Source: Pseudomonas mohnii (GTDB taxonomy: Bacteria > Pseudomonadota > Gammaproteobacteria > Pseudomonadales > Pseudomonadaceae). From it: 64,000 nucleotides of DNA. Position 1 is the stretch's first letter; every line of letters begins with the position of its first letter. This document shows, piece by piece, positions 1-16,708 of this stretch. Location of the stretch: positions 5,645,501-5,709,500 of the forward strand of contig NZ_FNRV01000001.1 of NCBI RefSeq assembly GCF_900105115.1, written 5' to 3'. The notes under the pieces are model-generated. The model saw only the letters and a program-made list of their open reading frames with translations. It ran no database searches and was not told the origin of the DNA. A program made the position numbers and the translations under genes.

Positions 1-2620
<2,620 letters not shown>

Positions 2621-3877
2621 ATGGGTTACAAGAAGATTCAGGTTCCAGCCGTCGGCGACAAAATCACCGTCAATGCAGACCATTCTCTCAATGTTCCTAA
2701 TAACCCGATCATTCCCTTCATCGAAGGCGACGGCATTGGGGTTGATATCAGCCCCGTCATGATCAAGGTTGTCGATGCTGCCGTGAAGAAGGCTTACGGT
2801 GGCGAGCGCAAGATTTCCTGGATGGAAGTGTACGCCGGGGAAAAAGCGACTCAGGTTTACGACCAGGACACCTGGCTGCCCCAGGAAACCCTGGACGCGG
2901 TCAAGGACTACGTGGTTTCCATCAAGGGTCCGCTGACTACCCCGGTCGGTGGTGGCATTCGTTCGCTGAACGTGGCGCTGCGTCAACAACTCGATCTCTA
3001 TGTCTGCCTGCGTCCGGTGCGCTGGTTCGAAGGCGTGCCGAGCCCGGTCAAGAAGCCTGGCGACGTCGACATGACGATCTTCCGCGAGAACTCCGAAGAC
3101 ATCTATGCCGGTATCGAGTGGAAGGCCGGTTCGGCCGAGGCCACCAAAGTCATCAAATTCCTTAAAGAAGAAATGGGCGTTACCAAGATCCGTTTCGACG
3201 AAAACTGCGGTATCGGCATCAAGCCGGTTTCCCTGCAGGGAACCAAGCGTCTGGCGCGCAAGGCGCTGCAATATGTGGTCGATAATGACCGCGATTCGCT
3301 GACCATCGTGCACAAAGGCAACATCATGAAGTTCACCGAAGGTGCCTTCAAGGAATGGGCCTACGAAGTGGCCGCCGAAGAGTTCGGCGCGACCCTGCTC
3401 GATGGTGGTCCGTGGATGCAGTTCAAGAACCCTAAAACCGGCAAGAACGTCATCGTCAAGGATGCCATCGCCGATGCCATGCTCCAGCAGATCCTGCTGC
3501 GCCCGGCCGAGTACGATGTCATCGCGACCCTGAACCTGAACGGCGACTACCTCTCCGACGCCCTGGCGGCGGAAGTGGGCGGTATCGGTATCGCGCCAGG
3601 CGCCAACCTGTCCGACACCGTGGCGATGTTCGAAGCCACCCACGGTACTGCGCCGAAGTACGCCGGCAAGGACCAGGTCAACCCGGGTTCGTTGATTCTG
3701 TCCGCTGAAATGATGTTGCGCCACATGGGCTGGACCGAAGCGGCTGACCTGATCATCAAAGGCACCAACGGCGCGATTTCCGCCAAAACCGTGACCTACG
3801 ACTTCGAACGCCTGATGGACGGCGCCACGCTGCTTTCGTCTTCGGCCTTCGGCGATGCCCTGATCTCGCATATGTAA
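2621..3877 (+). CDS. icd: NADP-dependent isocitrate dehydrogenase, dimeric type
   Basis: 418-residue cytosolic TCA-cycle enzyme converting isocitrate to 2-oxoglutarate. The protein starts [20 protein letters not shown] and carries the substrate loop around [20 protein letters not shown] and the typical [10 protein letters not shown] and [11 protein letters not shown] segments of the isocitrate/isopropylmalate dehydrogenase family. I chose ATG 2621 because GGAG lies at 2611-2614 and the length equals the family norm; a longer open frame from 2552 adds non-conserved residues. It is transcribed away from idh and ends in a hairpin shared with convergent cspD. Confidence 0.97.
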   Translation: MGYKKIQVPAVGDKITVNADHSLNVPNNPIIPFIEGDGIGVDISPVMIKVVDAAVKKAYGGERKISWMEVYAGEKATQVYDQDTWLPQETLDAVKDYVVSIKGPLTTPVGGGIRSLNVALRQQLDLYVCLRPVRWFEGVPSPVKKPGDVDMTIFRENSEDIYAGIEWKAGSAEATKVIKFLKEEMGVTKIRFDENCGIGIKPVSLQGTKRLARKALQYVVDNDRDSLTIVHKGNIMKFTEGAFKEWAYEVAAEEFGATLLDGGPWMQFKNPKTGKNVIVKDAIADAMLQQILLRPAEYDVIATLNLNGDYLSDALAAEVGGIGIAPGANLSDTVAMFEATHGTAPKYAGKDQVNPGSLILSAEMMLRHMGWTEAADLIIKGTNGAISAKTVTYDFERLMDGATLLSSSAFGDALISHM

Positions 3878-3901
3878 GCGAAACCAGGTTGCAAAAAAAT
3901 A

Positions 3902-3930
3902 CGCCCGGCTCAATTGATCCGGGCGTTTTT
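3902..3930. terminator. Bidirectional intrinsic terminator between icd and cspD
   Basis: CGCCCGG and CCGGGCG arms around a 10-base loop are followed by TTTTT on the plus strand, and by TATTTTTTT on the minus strand, so the same stem can end both convergent transcripts. Confidence 0.85.
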
Positions 3931-3944
3931 CATGGCCGGGGCGG

Positions 3945-4214
3945 TCAGCTCAGAGCTGTGCCGTGGGTGCTGGTGGAGGCGGTGGTGGCAGTCGCGGTGG
4001 TGGTTTTGGCCAGGGCGTCGTTGATCTCGACCGCATGCAGCCCCTTGGGCCCCTGGATGATGTTGAAGGTCACAGCCTGTCCGGCCTTCAGGGTTTTATA
4101 GCCATCCATTTTGATGGCCGAGTAGTGGGCAAACAGATCTTCTGTCTTGCCGTCCTCGTTGATGAAGCCGTAACCCTTGGCGTTGTTGAACCACTTGACC
4201 TTGCCGACTGCCAT
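3945..4214 (-). CDS. cspD: Cold-shock-domain protein CspD
   Basis: 89-residue nucleic-acid-binding protein. The OB-fold cold-shock domain fills residues 1-68 with RNP1-like KGYGFI and RNP2-like LFAHYSAI; a Thr/Ala-rich tail follows. In E. coli CspD is a stationary-phase inhibitor of replication and sits next to clpS-clpA, the same neighbourhood as here. Start: ATG at 4214 is 8 bases after GAGGG; an in-frame ATG at 4220 is too close to that site. Assignment as CspD rather than another Csp rests on the tail and on context. Confidence 0.92.
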   Translation of the reverse strand: MAVGKVKWFNNAKGYGFINEDGKTEDLFAHYSAIKMDGYKTLKAGQAVTFNIIQGPKGLHAVEINDALAKTTTATATTASTSTHGTALS

Positions 4215-4438
4215 ACACATATCCCTCTGCAACAGACTCCATCACTGGAGTATCATCCAGTTCATCCGCAGTCGCTTTTTAGAAAAAAGTTGACTCCGCG
4301 GACCTTTTTTACCCACTGTGGGCTCTATTGGTTGTAACACCGTTTTGCTGATAGTCAAGGTGACCCGGCAGTCGGAGTTGAAATTGGCCATAGCTGCCCC
4401 CACCACTGTATTTGCACAACTGACGAACCTTTCTTTCC

Positions 4439-4801
4439 ATGCATGCAATCAGCCAGATTCGACTAACATTCAATCAGGATCGCCCTGATTTACACGACGA
4501 CGATTCCGCAGGCATTGCTGTTCAGGAGGCCAAGCCTGCTCTACAGGCGCCGCCGATGTACAAGGTGGTTTTGTTCAATGATGACTACACACCGATGGAT
4601 TTCGTCGTCGAAGTGCTCGAGGTGTTTTTTAACCTGAATCGCGAGCTGGCGACCAAGGTCATGCTGGCCGTCCATACAGAAGGGCGGGCAGTATGTGGAG
4701 TGTTTACCCGCGACATCGCCGAGACCAAGGCCATGCAGGTCAACCAGTACGCCAGGGAAAGCCAGCATCCGCTACTCTGTGAAATCGAGAAGGACGGTTA
4801 A
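4439..4801 (+). CDS. clpS: ATP-dependent Clp protease adaptor ClpS
   Basis: 120-residue adaptor that recognises N-degron substrates and hands them to ClpA. An unstructured N-terminal extension (about 38 residues) precedes the core, which shows [18 protein letters not shown], the family signature with the Asn-Asp residues that hold the substrate alpha-amino group. The gene is 30 bases upstream of clpA, so co-transcription is likely. No strong Shine-Dalgarno is visible before ATG 4439. The transferases that create N-degrons (bpt, aat) lie only 3-4 kb downstream. Confidence 0.97.
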   Translation: MHAISQIRLTFNQDRPDLHDDDSAGIAVQEAKPALQAPPMYKVVLFNDDYTPMDFVVEVLEVFFNLNRELATKVMLAVHTEGRAVCGVFTRDIAETKAMQVNQYARESQHPLLCEIEKDG

Positions 4802-4831
4802 TCGCCGGACACTTGGGTATGAGGTGAAGCT

Positions 4832-7102
4832 ATGTTAAACCGCGAGCTCGAAGTCACCCTCAATCTTGCCTTCAAGGAGGCCCGTTCGAAGCGTCATGAA
4901 TTCATGACCGTCGAGCATCTCCTGCTGGCCCTATTGGACAATGAGGCTGCCGCCACCGTATTGCGTGCCTGCGGCGCAAACCTCGACAAACTCAAGCACG
5001 ACCTGCAGGAGTTCATTGACTCCACCACGCCGTTGATCCCCGTGCATGACGAGGACCGCGAAACCCAGCCAACCCTGGGCTTCCAGCGTGTACTGCAACG
5101 TGCTGTGTTTCATGTACAGAGCTCGGGCAAACGTGAAGTGACTGGCGCCAACGTGCTGGTCGCGATCTTCAGTGAGCAAGAGAGTCAGGCAGTGTTCCTG
5201 CTGAAACAGCAGAGCGTTGCCCGTATCGATGTCGTCAACTACATCGCCCATGGCATTTCCAAGGTGCCAGGGCATGGCGATCACTCTGAGGGTGAGCAAG
5301 ATATGCAGGACGACGAGGGCGGTGAGTCTTCTTCTTCAGGCAACCCACTGGATGCTTATGCCAGTAACCTCAACGAACTCGCGCGCCAGGGTCGTATCGA
5401 TCCGTTGGTCGGTCGTGAGCTGGAAGTCGAGCGCGTTGCGCAGATCCTGGCGCGTCGTCGCAAAAACAATCCACTGCTGGTAGGCGAGGCGGGCGTGGGT
5501 AAAACCGCGATTGCCGAAGGTCTGGCCAAGCGCATTGTCGACAACCAGGTACCGGACCTGCTGGCCAACAGCGTGGTTTACTCCCTCGATCTGGGTGCCT
5601 TGCTGGCCGGGACCAAATATCGCGGTGATTTCGAGAAGCGCTTCAAGGCGTTGCTCAATGAACTGAAAAAACGTCCACAGGCAATCCTGTTCATCGACGA
5701 GATCCACACCATCATCGGTGCGGGTGCAGCGTCCGGTGGCGTCATGGACGCTTCGAACCTGCTCAAGCCGCTGCTGTCGTCGGGTGATATCCGTTGCATC
5801 GGTTCGACGACCTTCCAGGAGTTCCGCGGCATCTTCGAGAAGGACCGTGCCTTGGCTCGGCGCTTCCAGAAGGTCGATGTGTCCGAGCCTTCGGTGGAAG
5901 ACACCATCGGTATCCTGCGCGGCCTGAAAGGGCGTTTCGAGACCCATCACAATATCGAATACAGTGATGAAGCCCTGCGCGCCGCTGCCGAACTGGCCTC
6001 GCGCTACATCAATGACCGGCACATGCCGGACAAGGCCATCGACGTCATCGACGAGGCGGGTGCCTACCAGCGCCTGCAGCCGATCGAGAAGCGCGTAAAA
6101 CGCATCGAGGTGGCTCAGGTCGAGGACATCGTCGCGAAAATCGCGCGGATTCCGCCAAAACACGTCACCAGTTCCGACAAGGAACTGCTGCGTAACCTTG
6201 AGCGTGACCTGAAATTGACGGTGTTTGGTCAGGATGCCGCGATCGACTCCCTGGCGACCGCGATCAAACTGTCCCGTGCCGGACTCAAGTCGCCTGACAA
6301 GCCTGTCGGTTCGTTCCTGTTCGCCGGTCCTACCGGTGTCGGTAAAACCGAAGCGGCGCGTCAGCTCGCCAAGGCGTTGGGTGTCGAGCTGGTTCGTTTC
6401 GACATGTCCGAGTACATGGAGCGCCACACCGTGTCGCGTCTGATCGGTGCGCCTCCGGGCTACGTCGGGTTCGATCAGGGCGGTCTGCTGACCGAAGCCA
6501 TTACCAAGCAGCCTCACTGCGTGCTGTTGCTCGATGAAATCGAGAAAGCGCATCCGGAAGTCTTCAACCTGCTGCTGCAGGTCATGGATCACGGTACGTT
6601 GACCGATAACAACGGGCGCAAGGCGGATTTCCGTAACGTGATCGTCATCATGACGACCAACGCCGGTGCCGAGACCGCAGCCCGTGCCTCGATCGGTTTC
6701 ACCTATCAGGATCACTCTTCCGATGCGATGGAAGTGATCAAGAAAAGCTTCACGCCGGAATTCCGCAACCGCCTGGACACCATCATTCAGTTTGGTCGCC
6801 TCAGTCACGAGGTTATCAAGAGCGTGGTGGACAAGTTCCTCATCGAGCTTCAGGCGCAGCTGGAAGACAAGCGTGTGCTGTTGGAGGTTTCCGATGCGGC
6901 CCGCAGCTGGCTGGCGGCCGGTGGTTACGACGCAGCAATGGGTGCTCGACCAATGGCTCGCCTGATCCAGGACAAGATCAAGCGTCCGCTGGCAGAGGAG
7001 ATTCTCTTTGGCGAACTGGCCGAACATGGCGGTGTGGTGCACATCGACATCAAGGACGGCGAGCTGACCTTCGAGTTCGAGACCACGGCCGAAATGGCCT
7101 GA
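4832..7102 (+). CDS. clpA: ATP-dependent Clp protease ATP-binding subunit ClpA
   Basis: 756-residue hexameric unfoldase that partners with ClpP. Order: N-domain (1-145) that binds ClpS, acidic Ser-rich linker (about 150-172), first AAA+ module with Walker A GEAGVGKT at 218-225, second AAA+ module with GPTGVGKT near residue 496 and IGF near the end of the large D2 subdomain (the ClpP-docking tripeptide), and a C-terminal D2 small domain. Length equals the family. It ends 20 bases before a clear terminator. Confidence 0.98.
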   Translation: MLNRELEVTLNLAFKEARSKRHEFMTVEHLLLALLDNEAAATVLRACGANLDKLKHDLQEFIDSTTPLIPVHDEDRETQPTLGFQRVLQRAVFHVQSSGKREVTGANVLVAIFSEQESQAVFLLKQQSVARIDVVNYIAHGISKVPGHGDHSEGEQDMQDDEGGESSSSGNPLDAYASNLNELARQGRIDPLVGRELEVERVAQILARRRKNNPLLVGEAGVGKTAIAEGLAKRIVDNQVPDLLANSVVYSLDLGALLAGTKYRGDFEKRFKALLNELKKRPQAILFIDEIHTIIGAGAASGGVMDASNLLKPLLSSGDIRCIGSTTFQEFRGIFEKDRALARRFQKVDVSEPSVEDTIGILRGLKGRFETHHNIEYSDEALRAAAELASRYINDRHMPDKAIDVIDEAGAYQRLQPIEKRVKRIEVAQVEDIVAKIARIPPKHVTSSDKELLRNLERDLKLTVFGQDAAIDSLATAIKLSRAGLKSPDKPVGSFLFAGPTGVGKTEAARQLAKALGVELVRFDMSEYMERHTVSRLIGAPPGYVGFDQGGLLTEAITKQPHCVLLLDEIEKAHPEVFNLLLQVMDHGTLTDNNGRKADFRNVIVIMTTNAGAETAARASIGFTYQDHSSDAMEVIKKSFTPEFRNRLDTIIQFGRLSHEVIKSVVDKFLIELQAQLEDKRVLLEVSDAARSWLAAGGYDAAMGARPMARLIQDKIKRPLAEEILFGELAEHGGVVHIDIKDGELTFEFETTAEMA

Positions 7103-7121
7103 CGTTAAACCGCTGCAAAGC

Positions 7122-7147
7122 AAAAAGGCGCCGATTGGCGCCTTTTT
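7122..7147 (+). terminator. Intrinsic terminator after clpA
   Basis: AAAAAGGCGCC - GATT - GGCGCCTTTTT: a perfect stem with a T-run, 19 bases past the clpA stop. Confidence 0.9.
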
Positions 7148-7173
7148 GCTGTCTGTCAGATGTGCGCCTGCCC

Positions 7174-7266
7174 CCTGTGGGAGCGAGCCTGCTCGCGAAT
7201 GCGTTATATCAGTGAAAGAGATGCTGGCTGACACGACGCTTTCGCGAGCAGGCTCGCTCCCACATT
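7174..7266. repeat. REPIN (paired inverted REP sequences)
   Basis: TGTGGGAGCGAGCCTGCTCG at 7176 is repeated in inverted orientation ending at 7264, with about 41 bases between the two arms. Each arm is itself an imperfect palindrome. It lies between the clpA and infA terminators. Confidence 0.9.
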
Positions 7267-7297
7267 GGTTGCGGTGGGCTTCAAATTTCGGACATAC

Positions 7298-7325
7298 AAA
7301 AACGCCCGGCATAGCCGGGCGTTTT
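7298..7325 (-). terminator. Intrinsic terminator after infA
   Basis: AAAACGCCCGGC - ATA - GCCGGGCGTTTT stem located 13 bases past the infA stop. Being flanked by A and T runs it can act in both directions, insulating convergent clpA. Confidence 0.85.
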
Positions 7326-7337
7326 GTATTGACTTGA

Positions 7338-7556
7338 TTAGCGAGCGCGGTAAGTGATGCGCCCTTTGCTCAAGTCATAGGGCGTCAGCTCGACGCGCAC
7401 TTTGTCACCGGTAAGAATACGGATGTAGTTCTTGCGCATCTTGCCGGAGATATGCGCGGTTACGACGTGCCCATTTTCCAACTCCACACGAAACATGGTG
7501 TTGGGCAGGGTGTCGACGACAGTGCCTTCCATTTCGAAGCTGTCTTCTTTCGACAT
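7338..7556 (-). CDS. infA: Translation initiation factor IF-1
   Basis: 72-residue OB-fold (S1-like) protein that occupies the ribosomal A site during initiation. The protein begins [20 protein letters not shown] and ends GRITYRAR, nearly the canonical gammaproteobacterial sequence and length. ATG at 7556 gives the canonical start. It has its own terminator and lies downstream of bpt and aat on the same strand. Confidence 0.98.
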
Positions 7557-7667
7557 GCAGTAAAGCCCTCGGTGTCCAATGAATGGCCCGGTGCAACTGC
7601 GCCAGGCAAAAGCGGCGTGCATTGTGCCCGAAAAGTGGGGTTCAAGCCAAGGGGTTTAGGCCGTGCT

Positions 7668-8375
7668 CTAGTTCAGGGCAACCCAACGCTGGTTAATCAG
7701 CAGTTCAATGGGTCGATATTGCGTCTTGTAGCTCATTTTTTTGCAGTTCTTGATCCAGTAACCCAGGTAGACTGCGTCCAGCCCCAGGCGCCGGGCCTCG
7801 CCAATCTGCCACAGGATCGCGAAACGCCCCAGGCTTCGGCGGTCTTCTGCAGGCTCATAGAAGGTGTAGACCGCCGACAGACCGTTCGGCAGAAGGTCAG
7901 TGACAGCGATGGCTAGCAGCCGCCCGTCGAGGCGAAATTCATAGAAGCGCGAGAAAGGCAGGTCACGTACCAGGAATGTCGAAAATTGATCGCGACTCGG
8001 CGGATACATGTCGCCATCGGCATGACGCTGTTCGATATAGCGCTGGTAAAGGTCGAAATACTCTTCGCTGAAGCCTGGTTTTGCCGGGCGTACCTGCAAG
8101 TCGGCATTGCGTTTGAAAATGCGCTTCTGCTGACGGTTGGGGGTGAATTGTCCTACAGGGATGCGTGCAGGCACGCACGCATTGCAGTTTTGACAATGCG
8201 GCCGATAGAGGTGATCGCCACTGCGACGAAAACCCATTTCCGACAGGTCCGCATAGACATGCACATCCATGGGCTGGCTAGGATCGAGGAACAGGGTTGT
8301 AGCCTGCTCCTCTGGCAGATAACTGCAAGAGTGGGGCTGAGTGGCATAGAACTTCAAGCGCGCCAACTCGGTCAT
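7668..8375 (-). CDS. bpt: Aspartate/glutamate leucyltransferase (arginyltransferase-family)
   Basis: 235-residue enzyme that moves leucine from Leu-tRNA onto N-terminal Asp or Glu of proteins, making them ClpS/ClpAP substrates. The N-terminal domain has the cysteine cluster HCQNCNAC and the C-terminal GNAT-like domain ends with [20 protein letters not shown], both family hallmarks. Start ATG 8375 ([10 protein letters not shown]) matches the family; a longer frame to 8450 is unlikely. It lies 68 bases after aat on the same strand, consistent with one operon aat-bpt(-infA). Confidence 0.95.
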   Translation of the reverse strand: MTELARLKFYATQPHSCSYLPEEQATTLFLDPSQPMDVHVYADLSEMGFRRSGDHLYRPHCQNCNACVPARIPVGQFTPNRQQKRIFKRNADLQVRPAKPGFSEEYFDLYQRYIEQRHADGDMYPPSRDQFSTFLVRDLPFSRFYEFRLDGRLLAIAVTDLLPNGLSAVYTFYEPAEDRRSLGRFAILWQIGEARRLGLDAVYLGYWIKNCKKMSYKTQYRPIELLINQRWVALN

Positions 8376-8443
8376 GATCAACCCTCGGGATAAACTTTTA
8401 ATTAGGGGCGTCTCTAAGTGTAAGCCACGCGCGCGAAAGTCGC

Positions 8444-9124
8444 TCAGCAAACCCAGGTCGCACGGCTGGGCTGGTCCAGGTACTGCGACAGATAGCCGGC
8501 AAACGCGCTGCGGGGAATCGCTCGCGCACCGAGGCTATGCAGGTGGTCGGTCGGCATCTGGCAATCGATCAGCACGAAACCCCATTCTTTCAGGTGTTGC
8601 ACCAAGGTGGCAAAGCCATACTTGGAGGCGTTGTCGGCGCGACTGAACATGGACTCGCCGAAAAACAACCGACCCATTGCCAGGCCGTACAGCCCGCCAA
8701 CCAGTTCACCCTGATCCCAGACCTCCACCGAATGCGCATAACCGCGCTTGTGCAGCTCCAGATAGGCGTCCTGCATGGCTTGCGTGATCCAGGTGCCATC
8801 GGCGTAGTCGCGCGGTGCTGCGCAGGCACGGATGACGGCGGCAAAATCCTGGTCGAAGGTCACCTGATAGCGTTGTTGGCGCAGCAATTTGTTCAGACTG
8901 CGCGAGACGTGCAGTTCGTCGGGAAAAAGCACGGTGCGCGGGTCCGGCGACCACCAGAGAATCGGCTGTCCTTCCGAGAACCAGGGAAAGCAACCGTGCC
9001 GGTACGCCCGGATCAGCCGGTCGGCGGACAGATCGCCGCCGGCGGCCAGCAGACCGTTGGGGTCGCGCATGGCTTTATCCAGCGGCGGGAACGTCAGGGT
9101 ATTGCGTTGTAACCAAGTCAGCAT
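8444..9124 (-). CDS. aat: Leucyl/phenylalanyl-tRNA--protein transferase
   Basis: 226-residue enzyme that adds Leu or Phe to proteins with N-terminal Lys or Arg (N-degron pathway). The signature runs from [20 protein letters not shown] to [10 protein letters not shown] in the N-terminal part, with [19 protein letters not shown] in the GNAT-like core and [16 protein letters not shown]. Start ATG 9124 ([10 protein letters not shown]) gives normal length. Together with bpt, clpS and clpA the window encodes a nearly complete N-end-rule route, ClpP excepted. Confidence 0.97.
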   Translation of the reverse strand: MLTWLQRNTLTFPPLDKAMRDPNGLLAAGGDLSADRLIRAYRHGCFPWFSEGQPILWWSPDPRTVLFPDELHVSRSLNKLLRQQRYQVTFDQDFAAVIRACAAPRDYADGTWITQAMQDAYLELHKRGYAHSVEVWDQGELVGGLYGLAMGRLFFGESMFSRADNASKYGFATLVQHLKEWGFVLIDCQMPTDHLHSLGARAIPRSAFAGYLSQYLDQPSRATWVC

Positions 9125-9188
9125 GGCGTCCGGGCTTGCAGAGAGGGGAGGGCAGTGGCGGATTGTCGATCCGCCACTTAGTGTGCCG

Positions 9189-10466
<1,278 letters not shown>

Positions 10467-12878
10467 TTGAAGAAATCCACCGCAGCACCTAAACCAGCCG
10501 TCGTTCCGCTCTGGCGCCAGCATTTGCACTACCGACTCAAGGAAGGTGCATTGATCGCCATTGGTGCCTTGTGCCTGTTCCTGATGATGGCCTTGTTGAC
10601 CTATGGCAAGGACGATCCGGGGTGGAGCCACAACAGCAAGATCGACGACGTACAGAATTTCGGCGGGCCGGCGGGCTCCTACAGCGCCGATATCCTGTTC
10701 ATGGTGCTCGGTTATTTCGCCTACGTCTTCCCGCTGCTGCTGGCGATCAAGACCTACCAGATATTCCGTCAACGCCACGAGCCATGGCAGTGGAGCGGCT
10801 GGCTGTTTTCCTGGCGGCTGATCGGCCTGGTGTTTCTGGTGCTGTCCGGCGCTGCGTTGGCGCACATCCATTTCCATGCCGCGACCGGGTTGCCGGCCGG
10901 TGCTGGCGGCGCGCTGGGGGAAAGCCTCGGCGATCTGGCAAAGAACGCCCTGAACATCCAGGGCGGAACGCTGCTGTTCATTGCGCTGTTCCTGTTTGGC
11001 CTGACGGTGTTCACCGACCTTTCCTGGTTCAAGGTGATGGACGTCACCGGCAAGATCACCCTCGACCTTTTCGAACTGTTCCAGGGCGCGGCCAATCGCT
11101 GGTGGGCGGCCCGTACCGAGCGCAAGCAACTGGTCGCGCAGTTGCGTGAAGTCGATGATCGCGTGCATGACGTGGTCGCGCCGACCGTCACCGACAAACG
11201 CGAGCAGGCCAAGGTCAAGGAGCGCCTGATCGAACGTGAGCAGGCGCTGAGCAAGCACATGTCCGAGCGCGAGAAGCAGGTACCGCCTGTGATCGCGCCG
11301 GCCCCGGTCAAGGCGCCCGAGCCAAGCAAGCGCGTACAGAAAGAGAAACAGGCGCCGCTGTTCGTCGACAGCGCCGTGGAAGGCACCTTGCCACCGATCT
11401 CGATTCTCGACCCTGCGGAAAAGAAACAGCTCAATTACTCACCGGAGTCCCTGGCGGCGGTCGGTCACTTGCTGGAAATCAAACTCAAGGAATTCGGCGT
11501 CGAAGTTACCGTGGACTCGATCCATCCGGGTCCGGTGATCACCCGTTACGAAATCCAGCCGGCGGCCGGGGTCAAGGTCAGCCGTATCTCCAACCTGGCC
11601 AAAGACCTGGCGCGCTCCCTGGCCGTGACGAGTGTGCGGGTCGTGGAAGTGATTCCCGGCAAGACCACGGTCGGTATCGAGATCCCCAACGAAGACCGCC
11701 AGATCGTGCGTTTCTCCGAAGTGCTCTCGACGCCCGAGTACGACAATTTCAAATCGCCGGTCACCCTGGCCCTGGGCCATGACATCGGCGGCAAGCCGGT
11801 GATCACCGACCTGGCGAAAATGCCTCACCTGCTGGTGGCCGGTACCACCGGTTCCGGTAAGTCGGTGGGCGTGAACGCGATGATCCTGTCGATCCTGTTC
11901 AAGTCCGGCCCGGAAGACGCCAAGCTGATCATGATCGACCCGAAAATGCTCGAGTTGTCGATCTACGAGGGCATTCCGCACCTGCTTTGCCCGGTGGTTA
12001 CCGACATGAAGGACGCCGCCAACGCCCTGCGCTGGAGCGTTGCCGAGATGGAGCGGCGCTACAAGCTGATGGCGAAGATGGGCGTGCGAAACCTGTCGGG
12101 CTTCAACGCCAAGGTCAAGGAAGCCCAGGACGCTGGCGAGCCGTTGAGCGATCCGCTGTACAAGCGCGAAAGCATCCACGACGAAGCGCCGCTGCTGCAA
12201 AAGCTGCCGACCATCGTCGTGGTCGTCGACGAGTTTGCCGACATGATGATGATCGTCGGTAAGAAGGTTGAAGAACTGATTGCCCGTATCGCGCAGAAGG
12301 CGCGAGCCGCCGGTATTCACTTGATTCTTGCGACCCAGCGTCCGTCGGTGGACGTGATCACCGGTCTGATCAAGGCCAACATCCCGACCCGCATGGCGTT
12401 CCAGGTATCGAGCAAGATCGACTCGCGCACCATCATCGACCAGGGCGGCGCCGAACAGCTGCTGGGCCACGGTGACATGCTGTACATGCCGCCGGGCACC
12501 AGCCTGCCGATTCGCGTCCACGGTGCGTTCGTTTCCGATGACGAGGTACACCGGGTGGTCGAAGCCTGGAAACTGCGTGGGGCGCCGGAGTACAACGACG
12601 ACATTCTCAACGGTGTCGAAGAGGCCGGTAGCGGCTTTGAAGGCAGCAGCGGTGGTGGCGACGGCGATGATCCCGAAGCTGACGCGCTGTACGACGAGGC
12701 GGTGCAGTTCGTTCTGGAAAGCCGTCGCGCGTCCATTTCCGCGGTTCAGCGCAAGCTGAAAATCGGCTACAACCGCGCTGCGCGCATGATCGAAGCCATG
12801 GAAATGGCCGGGGTCGTGACGTCCATGAACACCAATGGCTCGCGTGAAGTCCTGGCCCCCGGCCCGGTGCGCGACTGA
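10467..12878 (+). CDS. ftsK: DNA translocase FtsK
   Basis: 803-residue septal motor that segregates the chromosome terminus and activates XerCD. Four hydrophobic segments lie in about residues 25-195, then a short charged linker (about 215-300, much shorter than in E. coli), the RecA-like motor with Walker A GTTGSGKS at 459-466 and Walker B-like [12 protein letters not shown], and the C-terminal winged-helix gamma domain (about 735-803) with [21 protein letters not shown] that reads KOPS. The start is TTG at 10467 preceded by AGGAAAAG. It is followed by lolA. Confidence 0.97.
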   Translation: MKKSTAAPKPAVVPLWRQHLHYRLKEGALIAIGALCLFLMMALLTYGKDDPGWSHNSKIDDVQNFGGPAGSYSADILFMVLGYFAYVFPLLLAIKTYQIFRQRHEPWQWSGWLFSWRLIGLVFLVLSGAALAHIHFHAATGLPAGAGGALGESLGDLAKNALNIQGGTLLFIALFLFGLTVFTDLSWFKVMDVTGKITLDLFELFQGAANRWWAARTERKQLVAQLREVDDRVHDVVAPTVTDKREQAKVKERLIEREQALSKHMSEREKQVPPVIAPAPVKAPEPSKRVQKEKQAPLFVDSAVEGTLPPISILDPAEKKQLNYSPESLAAVGHLLEIKLKEFGVEVTVDSIHPGPVITRYEIQPAAGVKVSRISNLAKDLARSLAVTSVRVVEVIPGKTTVGIEIPNEDRQIVRFSEVLSTPEYDNFKSPVTLALGHDIGGKPVITDLAKMPHLLVAGTTGSGKSVGVNAMILSILFKSGPEDAKLIMIDPKMLELSIYEGIPHLLCPVVTDMKDAANALRWSVAEMERRYKLMAKMGVRNLSGFNAKVKEAQDAGEPLSDPLYKRESIHDEAPLLQKLPTIVVVVDEFADMMMIVGKKVEELIARIAQKARAAGIHLILATQRPSVDVITGLIKANIPTRMAFQVSSKIDSRTIIDQGGAEQLLGHGDMLYMPPGTSLPIRVHGAFVSDDEVHRVVEAWKLRGAPEYNDDILNGVEEAGSGFEGSSGGGDGDDPEADALYDEAVQFVLESRRASISAVQRKLKIGYNRAARMIEAMEMAGVVTSMNTNGSREVLAPGPVRD

Positions 12879-12944
12879 CCTGATTTTTGAAGGACGGCGT
12901 CTTGAGGCACCGTCCGCACTCCCACGAATATTATGAGGACTCCC

Positions 12945-13565
12945 ATGCGTCTTATCCGCATGCTGTTGCCGGTACTGGCCTTGACCACGCTCTCGGCCCA
13001 CGCCGATGAAAAGGACGTGGCGCGTCTGACCCAACTGCTGGAAAAATCCCAGACCCTGACCGCACGTTTCTCCCAGTTGACCCTCGATGGTACAGGCACC
13101 CAATTGCAGGAGACGGCCGGTGAAATGTCCCTGCAACGCCCGGGATTGTTCTACTGGCACACCAATGCGCCAGCCGAACAGACCATGGTCTCCGACGGTA
13201 AGAAAGTGACCCTGTGGGACCCCGATCTGGAGCAGGCCACCATCAAGAATCTCGACCAGCGCCTGACCCAGACCCCAGCCTTGCTGCTGTCCGGTGACGT
13301 GTCCAAGATCAGCCAGAGCTTCGACATCAGCGCCAAGGAAGCCGGCGGCGTGATCGACTTCACCTTGAAGCCGAAAACCAAGGACACCCTGTTCGACAGC
13401 CTGCGTCTGTCGTTCCGCAATGGCCTGGTCAATGACATGCAATTGATTGACAGCGTCGGTCAGCGCACCAATATCCTGTTCACTGGCGTGAAGGCCAACG
13501 AGCCGATCCCGGCTTCGAAATTCAAGTTCGACATCCCCAAGGGTGCCGATGTGATCCAGGAATAA
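12945..13565 (+). CDS. lolA: Outer-membrane lipoprotein carrier protein LolA
   Basis: 206-residue periplasmic chaperone that carries lipoproteins from LolCDE to LolB. A Sec signal peptide (about 20 residues, cleavage after SAHA) is followed by the LolA fold with [16 protein letters not shown] and [13 protein letters not shown] 12945 is preceded by GAGGA; an in-frame ATG at 12933 would add four residues. It lies 66 bases after ftsK; ftsK-lolA-rarA linkage is common in gammaproteobacteria. Confidence 0.95.
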   Translation: MRLIRMLLPVLALTTLSAHADEKDVARLTQLLEKSQTLTARFSQLTLDGTGTQLQETAGEMSLQRPGLFYWHTNAPAEQTMVSDGKKVTLWDPDLEQATIKNLDQRLTQTPALLLSGDVSKISQSFDISAKEAGGVIDFTLKPKTKDTLFDSLRLSFRNGLVNDMQLIDSVGQRTNILFTGVKANEPIPASKFKFDIPKGADVIQE

Positions 13566-13578
13566 GACACAACACCCT

Positions 13579-13681
13579 TGTAGGCGCGAGCCTGCTCGCG
13601 ATGGGCGTTAACGATAACGCTGGCGGCCTGACACCCAGCGGTGCCCTTGAGTCCATCGCGAGCAGGCTCGCTCCTACAGTG
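13579..13681. repeat. REPIN between lolA and rarA
   Basis: GTAGGCGCGAGCCTGCTCGC near 13580 and the inverted GCGAGCAGGCTCGCTCCTAC ending near 13678 flank about 50 bases. It is the same REP class as at 7174, with TAGG in place of TGGG at the outer end. Confidence 0.88.
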
Positions 13682-13715
13682 GGGACGGTGTTCAATTGAG
13701 GTTTCAGAGGTAGTG

Positions 13716-15038
13716 ATGGACTTGTTTCGCAGTGCCCCGATTGCCCAGCCATTGGCCGCCCGTTTGCGCGCGACCAATCTGGACGAGTACGTCGGTCAGG
13801 AACACGTGCTCGCTCGCGGCAAGCCATTGCGCGAAGCCCTGGAGCAGGGTGCCCTGCATTCGATGATCTTCTGGGGGCCGCCGGGCGTGGGCAAGACCAC
13901 CCTGGCGCGTCTGCTGGCGGAAGTCTCGGACGCGCACTTCGAAACGGTGTCGGCGGTGTTGGCCGGGGTCAAGGAAATCCGCCAGGCCGTGGAAATCGCC
14001 AAGCAACAGGCCGGGCAATACGGCAAGCGCACCATCCTCTTCGTCGATGAGGTTCATCGCTTCAACAAGTCGCAGCAGGATGCGTTCCTGCCGTACGTCG
14101 AAGACGGCACGCTGATTTTCATCGGCGCGACCACGGAAAACCCGTCTTTCGAACTCAATAACGCCTTGCTCTCCCGTGCCCGCGTCTACGTGCTCAAGAG
14201 CCTCGACGAAGCGGCGCTGCGCAAACTGGTGCAGCGTGCGTTGACCGAAGAGCGTGGCCTGGGCAAACGCCAGCTGACCTTGAGCGATGAAGGCTTCCAG
14301 ATGTTACTGTCGGCGGCCGATGGCGATGGCCGGCGCCTGCTCAATCTGCTGGAAAACGCCTCGGACCTCGCCGAAGACAACAGCGAGATCGGCGTCGATC
14401 TGCTGCAAAGCCTGCTGGGCGATACCCGTCGGCGTTTCGACAAGGGCGGCGAAGCGTTCTATGACCAGATATCCGCGCTGCATAAATCCGTACGCGGCTC
14501 CAACCCCGATGGCGCGTTGTACTGGTTCGCGCGAATGATCGACGGCGGTTGCGATCCGCTGTATCTGGCCCGGCGCGTGGTGCGCATGGCCAGCGAAGAC
14601 ATCGGCAATGCCGACCCGCGTGCGCTGAGCCTGTGCCTGGCGGCGTGGGAGGTGCAGGAGCGCCTCGGCAGTCCGGAAGGCGAACTGGCGGTGGCCCAGG
14701 CCATCACCTACCTGGCCTGCGCGCCGAAAAGCAACGCGGTGTACATGGGCTTCAAGGCCGCGATGCGCAGCGCCACCGAGCACGGTTCCCTGGAAGTGCC
14801 ACTGCACCTGCGCAATGCCCCGACCAAACTGATGAAACAACTGGGCTATGGCGATGAATACCGTTATGCCCACGATGAGCCGGATGCCTACGCCGCTGGC
14901 GAAGACTATTTTCCGGAAGAGCTCGAACCTCAACCCTTCTATCAGCCCGTACCACGTGGGCTGGAATTGAAGATTGGCGAGAAGCTCAATCACTTGGCGC
15001 AACTTGACCGTTTAAGCCCCCGGCAGCGGAGAAAATAG
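13716..15038 (+). CDS. rarA: Replication-associated recombination protein A (MgsA/RarA AAA ATPase)
   Basis: 440-residue clamp-loader-like ATPase acting at stalled forks. Walker A GPPGVGKT is at 54-61, Walker B is [16 protein letters not shown], sensor 1 is [12 protein letters not shown], and a C-terminal tetramerisation region carries [21 protein letters not shown] and [13 protein letters not shown]. Start ATG 13716 follows AGAGG. Its TAG stop overlaps the GTG of crcB by one base, so the two are probably translationally coupled. Confidence 0.96.
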   Translation: MDLFRSAPIAQPLAARLRATNLDEYVGQEHVLARGKPLREALEQGALHSMIFWGPPGVGKTTLARLLAEVSDAHFETVSAVLAGVKEIRQAVEIAKQQAGQYGKRTILFVDEVHRFNKSQQDAFLPYVEDGTLIFIGATTENPSFELNNALLSRARVYVLKSLDEAALRKLVQRALTEERGLGKRQLTLSDEGFQMLLSAADGDGRRLLNLLENASDLAEDNSEIGVDLLQSLLGDTRRRFDKGGEAFYDQISALHKSVRGSNPDGALYWFARMIDGGCDPLYLARRVVRMASEDIGNADPRALSLCLAAWEVQERLGSPEGELAVAQAITYLACAPKSNAVYMGFKAAMRSATEHGSLEVPLHLRNAPTKLMKQLGYGDEYRYAHDEPDAYAAGEDYFPEELEPQPFYQPVPRGLELKIGEKLNHLAQLDRLSPRQRRK

Positions 15039-15412
15039 TGGTTCCCTTGATCATTGCGGTTTCCGTCGGCGGGATGGCCGGCACGCTGTTGCGCTTCGCC
15101 ACCGGTAACTGGATCAACGCTAATTGGCCGCGGCACTTCTATACCGCGACGCTGGCCGTTAATATCGTCGGCTGTTTGCTGATCGGCTTTCTATACGGTC
15201 TGTTTTTGATCCGCCCGGAGGTGCCGTTCGAGGTGCGCGCCGGGCTAATCGTCGGCTTCCTCGGAGGGCTGACGACTTTTTCATCCTTTTCACTGGATAC
15301 GGTGCGCCTGCTGGAAAGCGGGCAGGTGCCGCTGGCCCTGGGCTATGCTGCCATCAGCGTATTCGGCGGGCTGCTCGCCACCTGGGCTGGCCTGTCCTTG
15401 ACCAAACTTTGA
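15038..15412 (+). CDS. crcB: Fluoride ion channel CrcB/Fluc
   Basis: 124-residue inner-membrane protein with four hydrophobic segments; Fluc channels are antiparallel dimers exporting fluoride. [10 protein letters not shown] near the start and [12 protein letters not shown] in the third segment are the family signatures, the latter lining the pore. GTG start overlaps the rarA stop. No fluoride riboswitch can precede it because there is no leader, so expression probably follows rarA. Confidence 0.94.
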   Translation: MVPLIIAVSVGGMAGTLLRFATGNWINANWPRHFYTATLAVNIVGCLLIGFLYGLFLIRPEVPFEVRAGLIVGFLGGLTTFSSFSLDTVRLLESGQVPLALGYAAISVFGGLLATWAGLSLTKL

Positions 15413-15415
15413 TAA

Positions 15416-16708
<1,293 letters not shown>

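Noticed and set aside
15038..15060. Fluoride riboswitch before crcB
   Set aside because: The start overlaps rarA, leaving no leader for such a structure.
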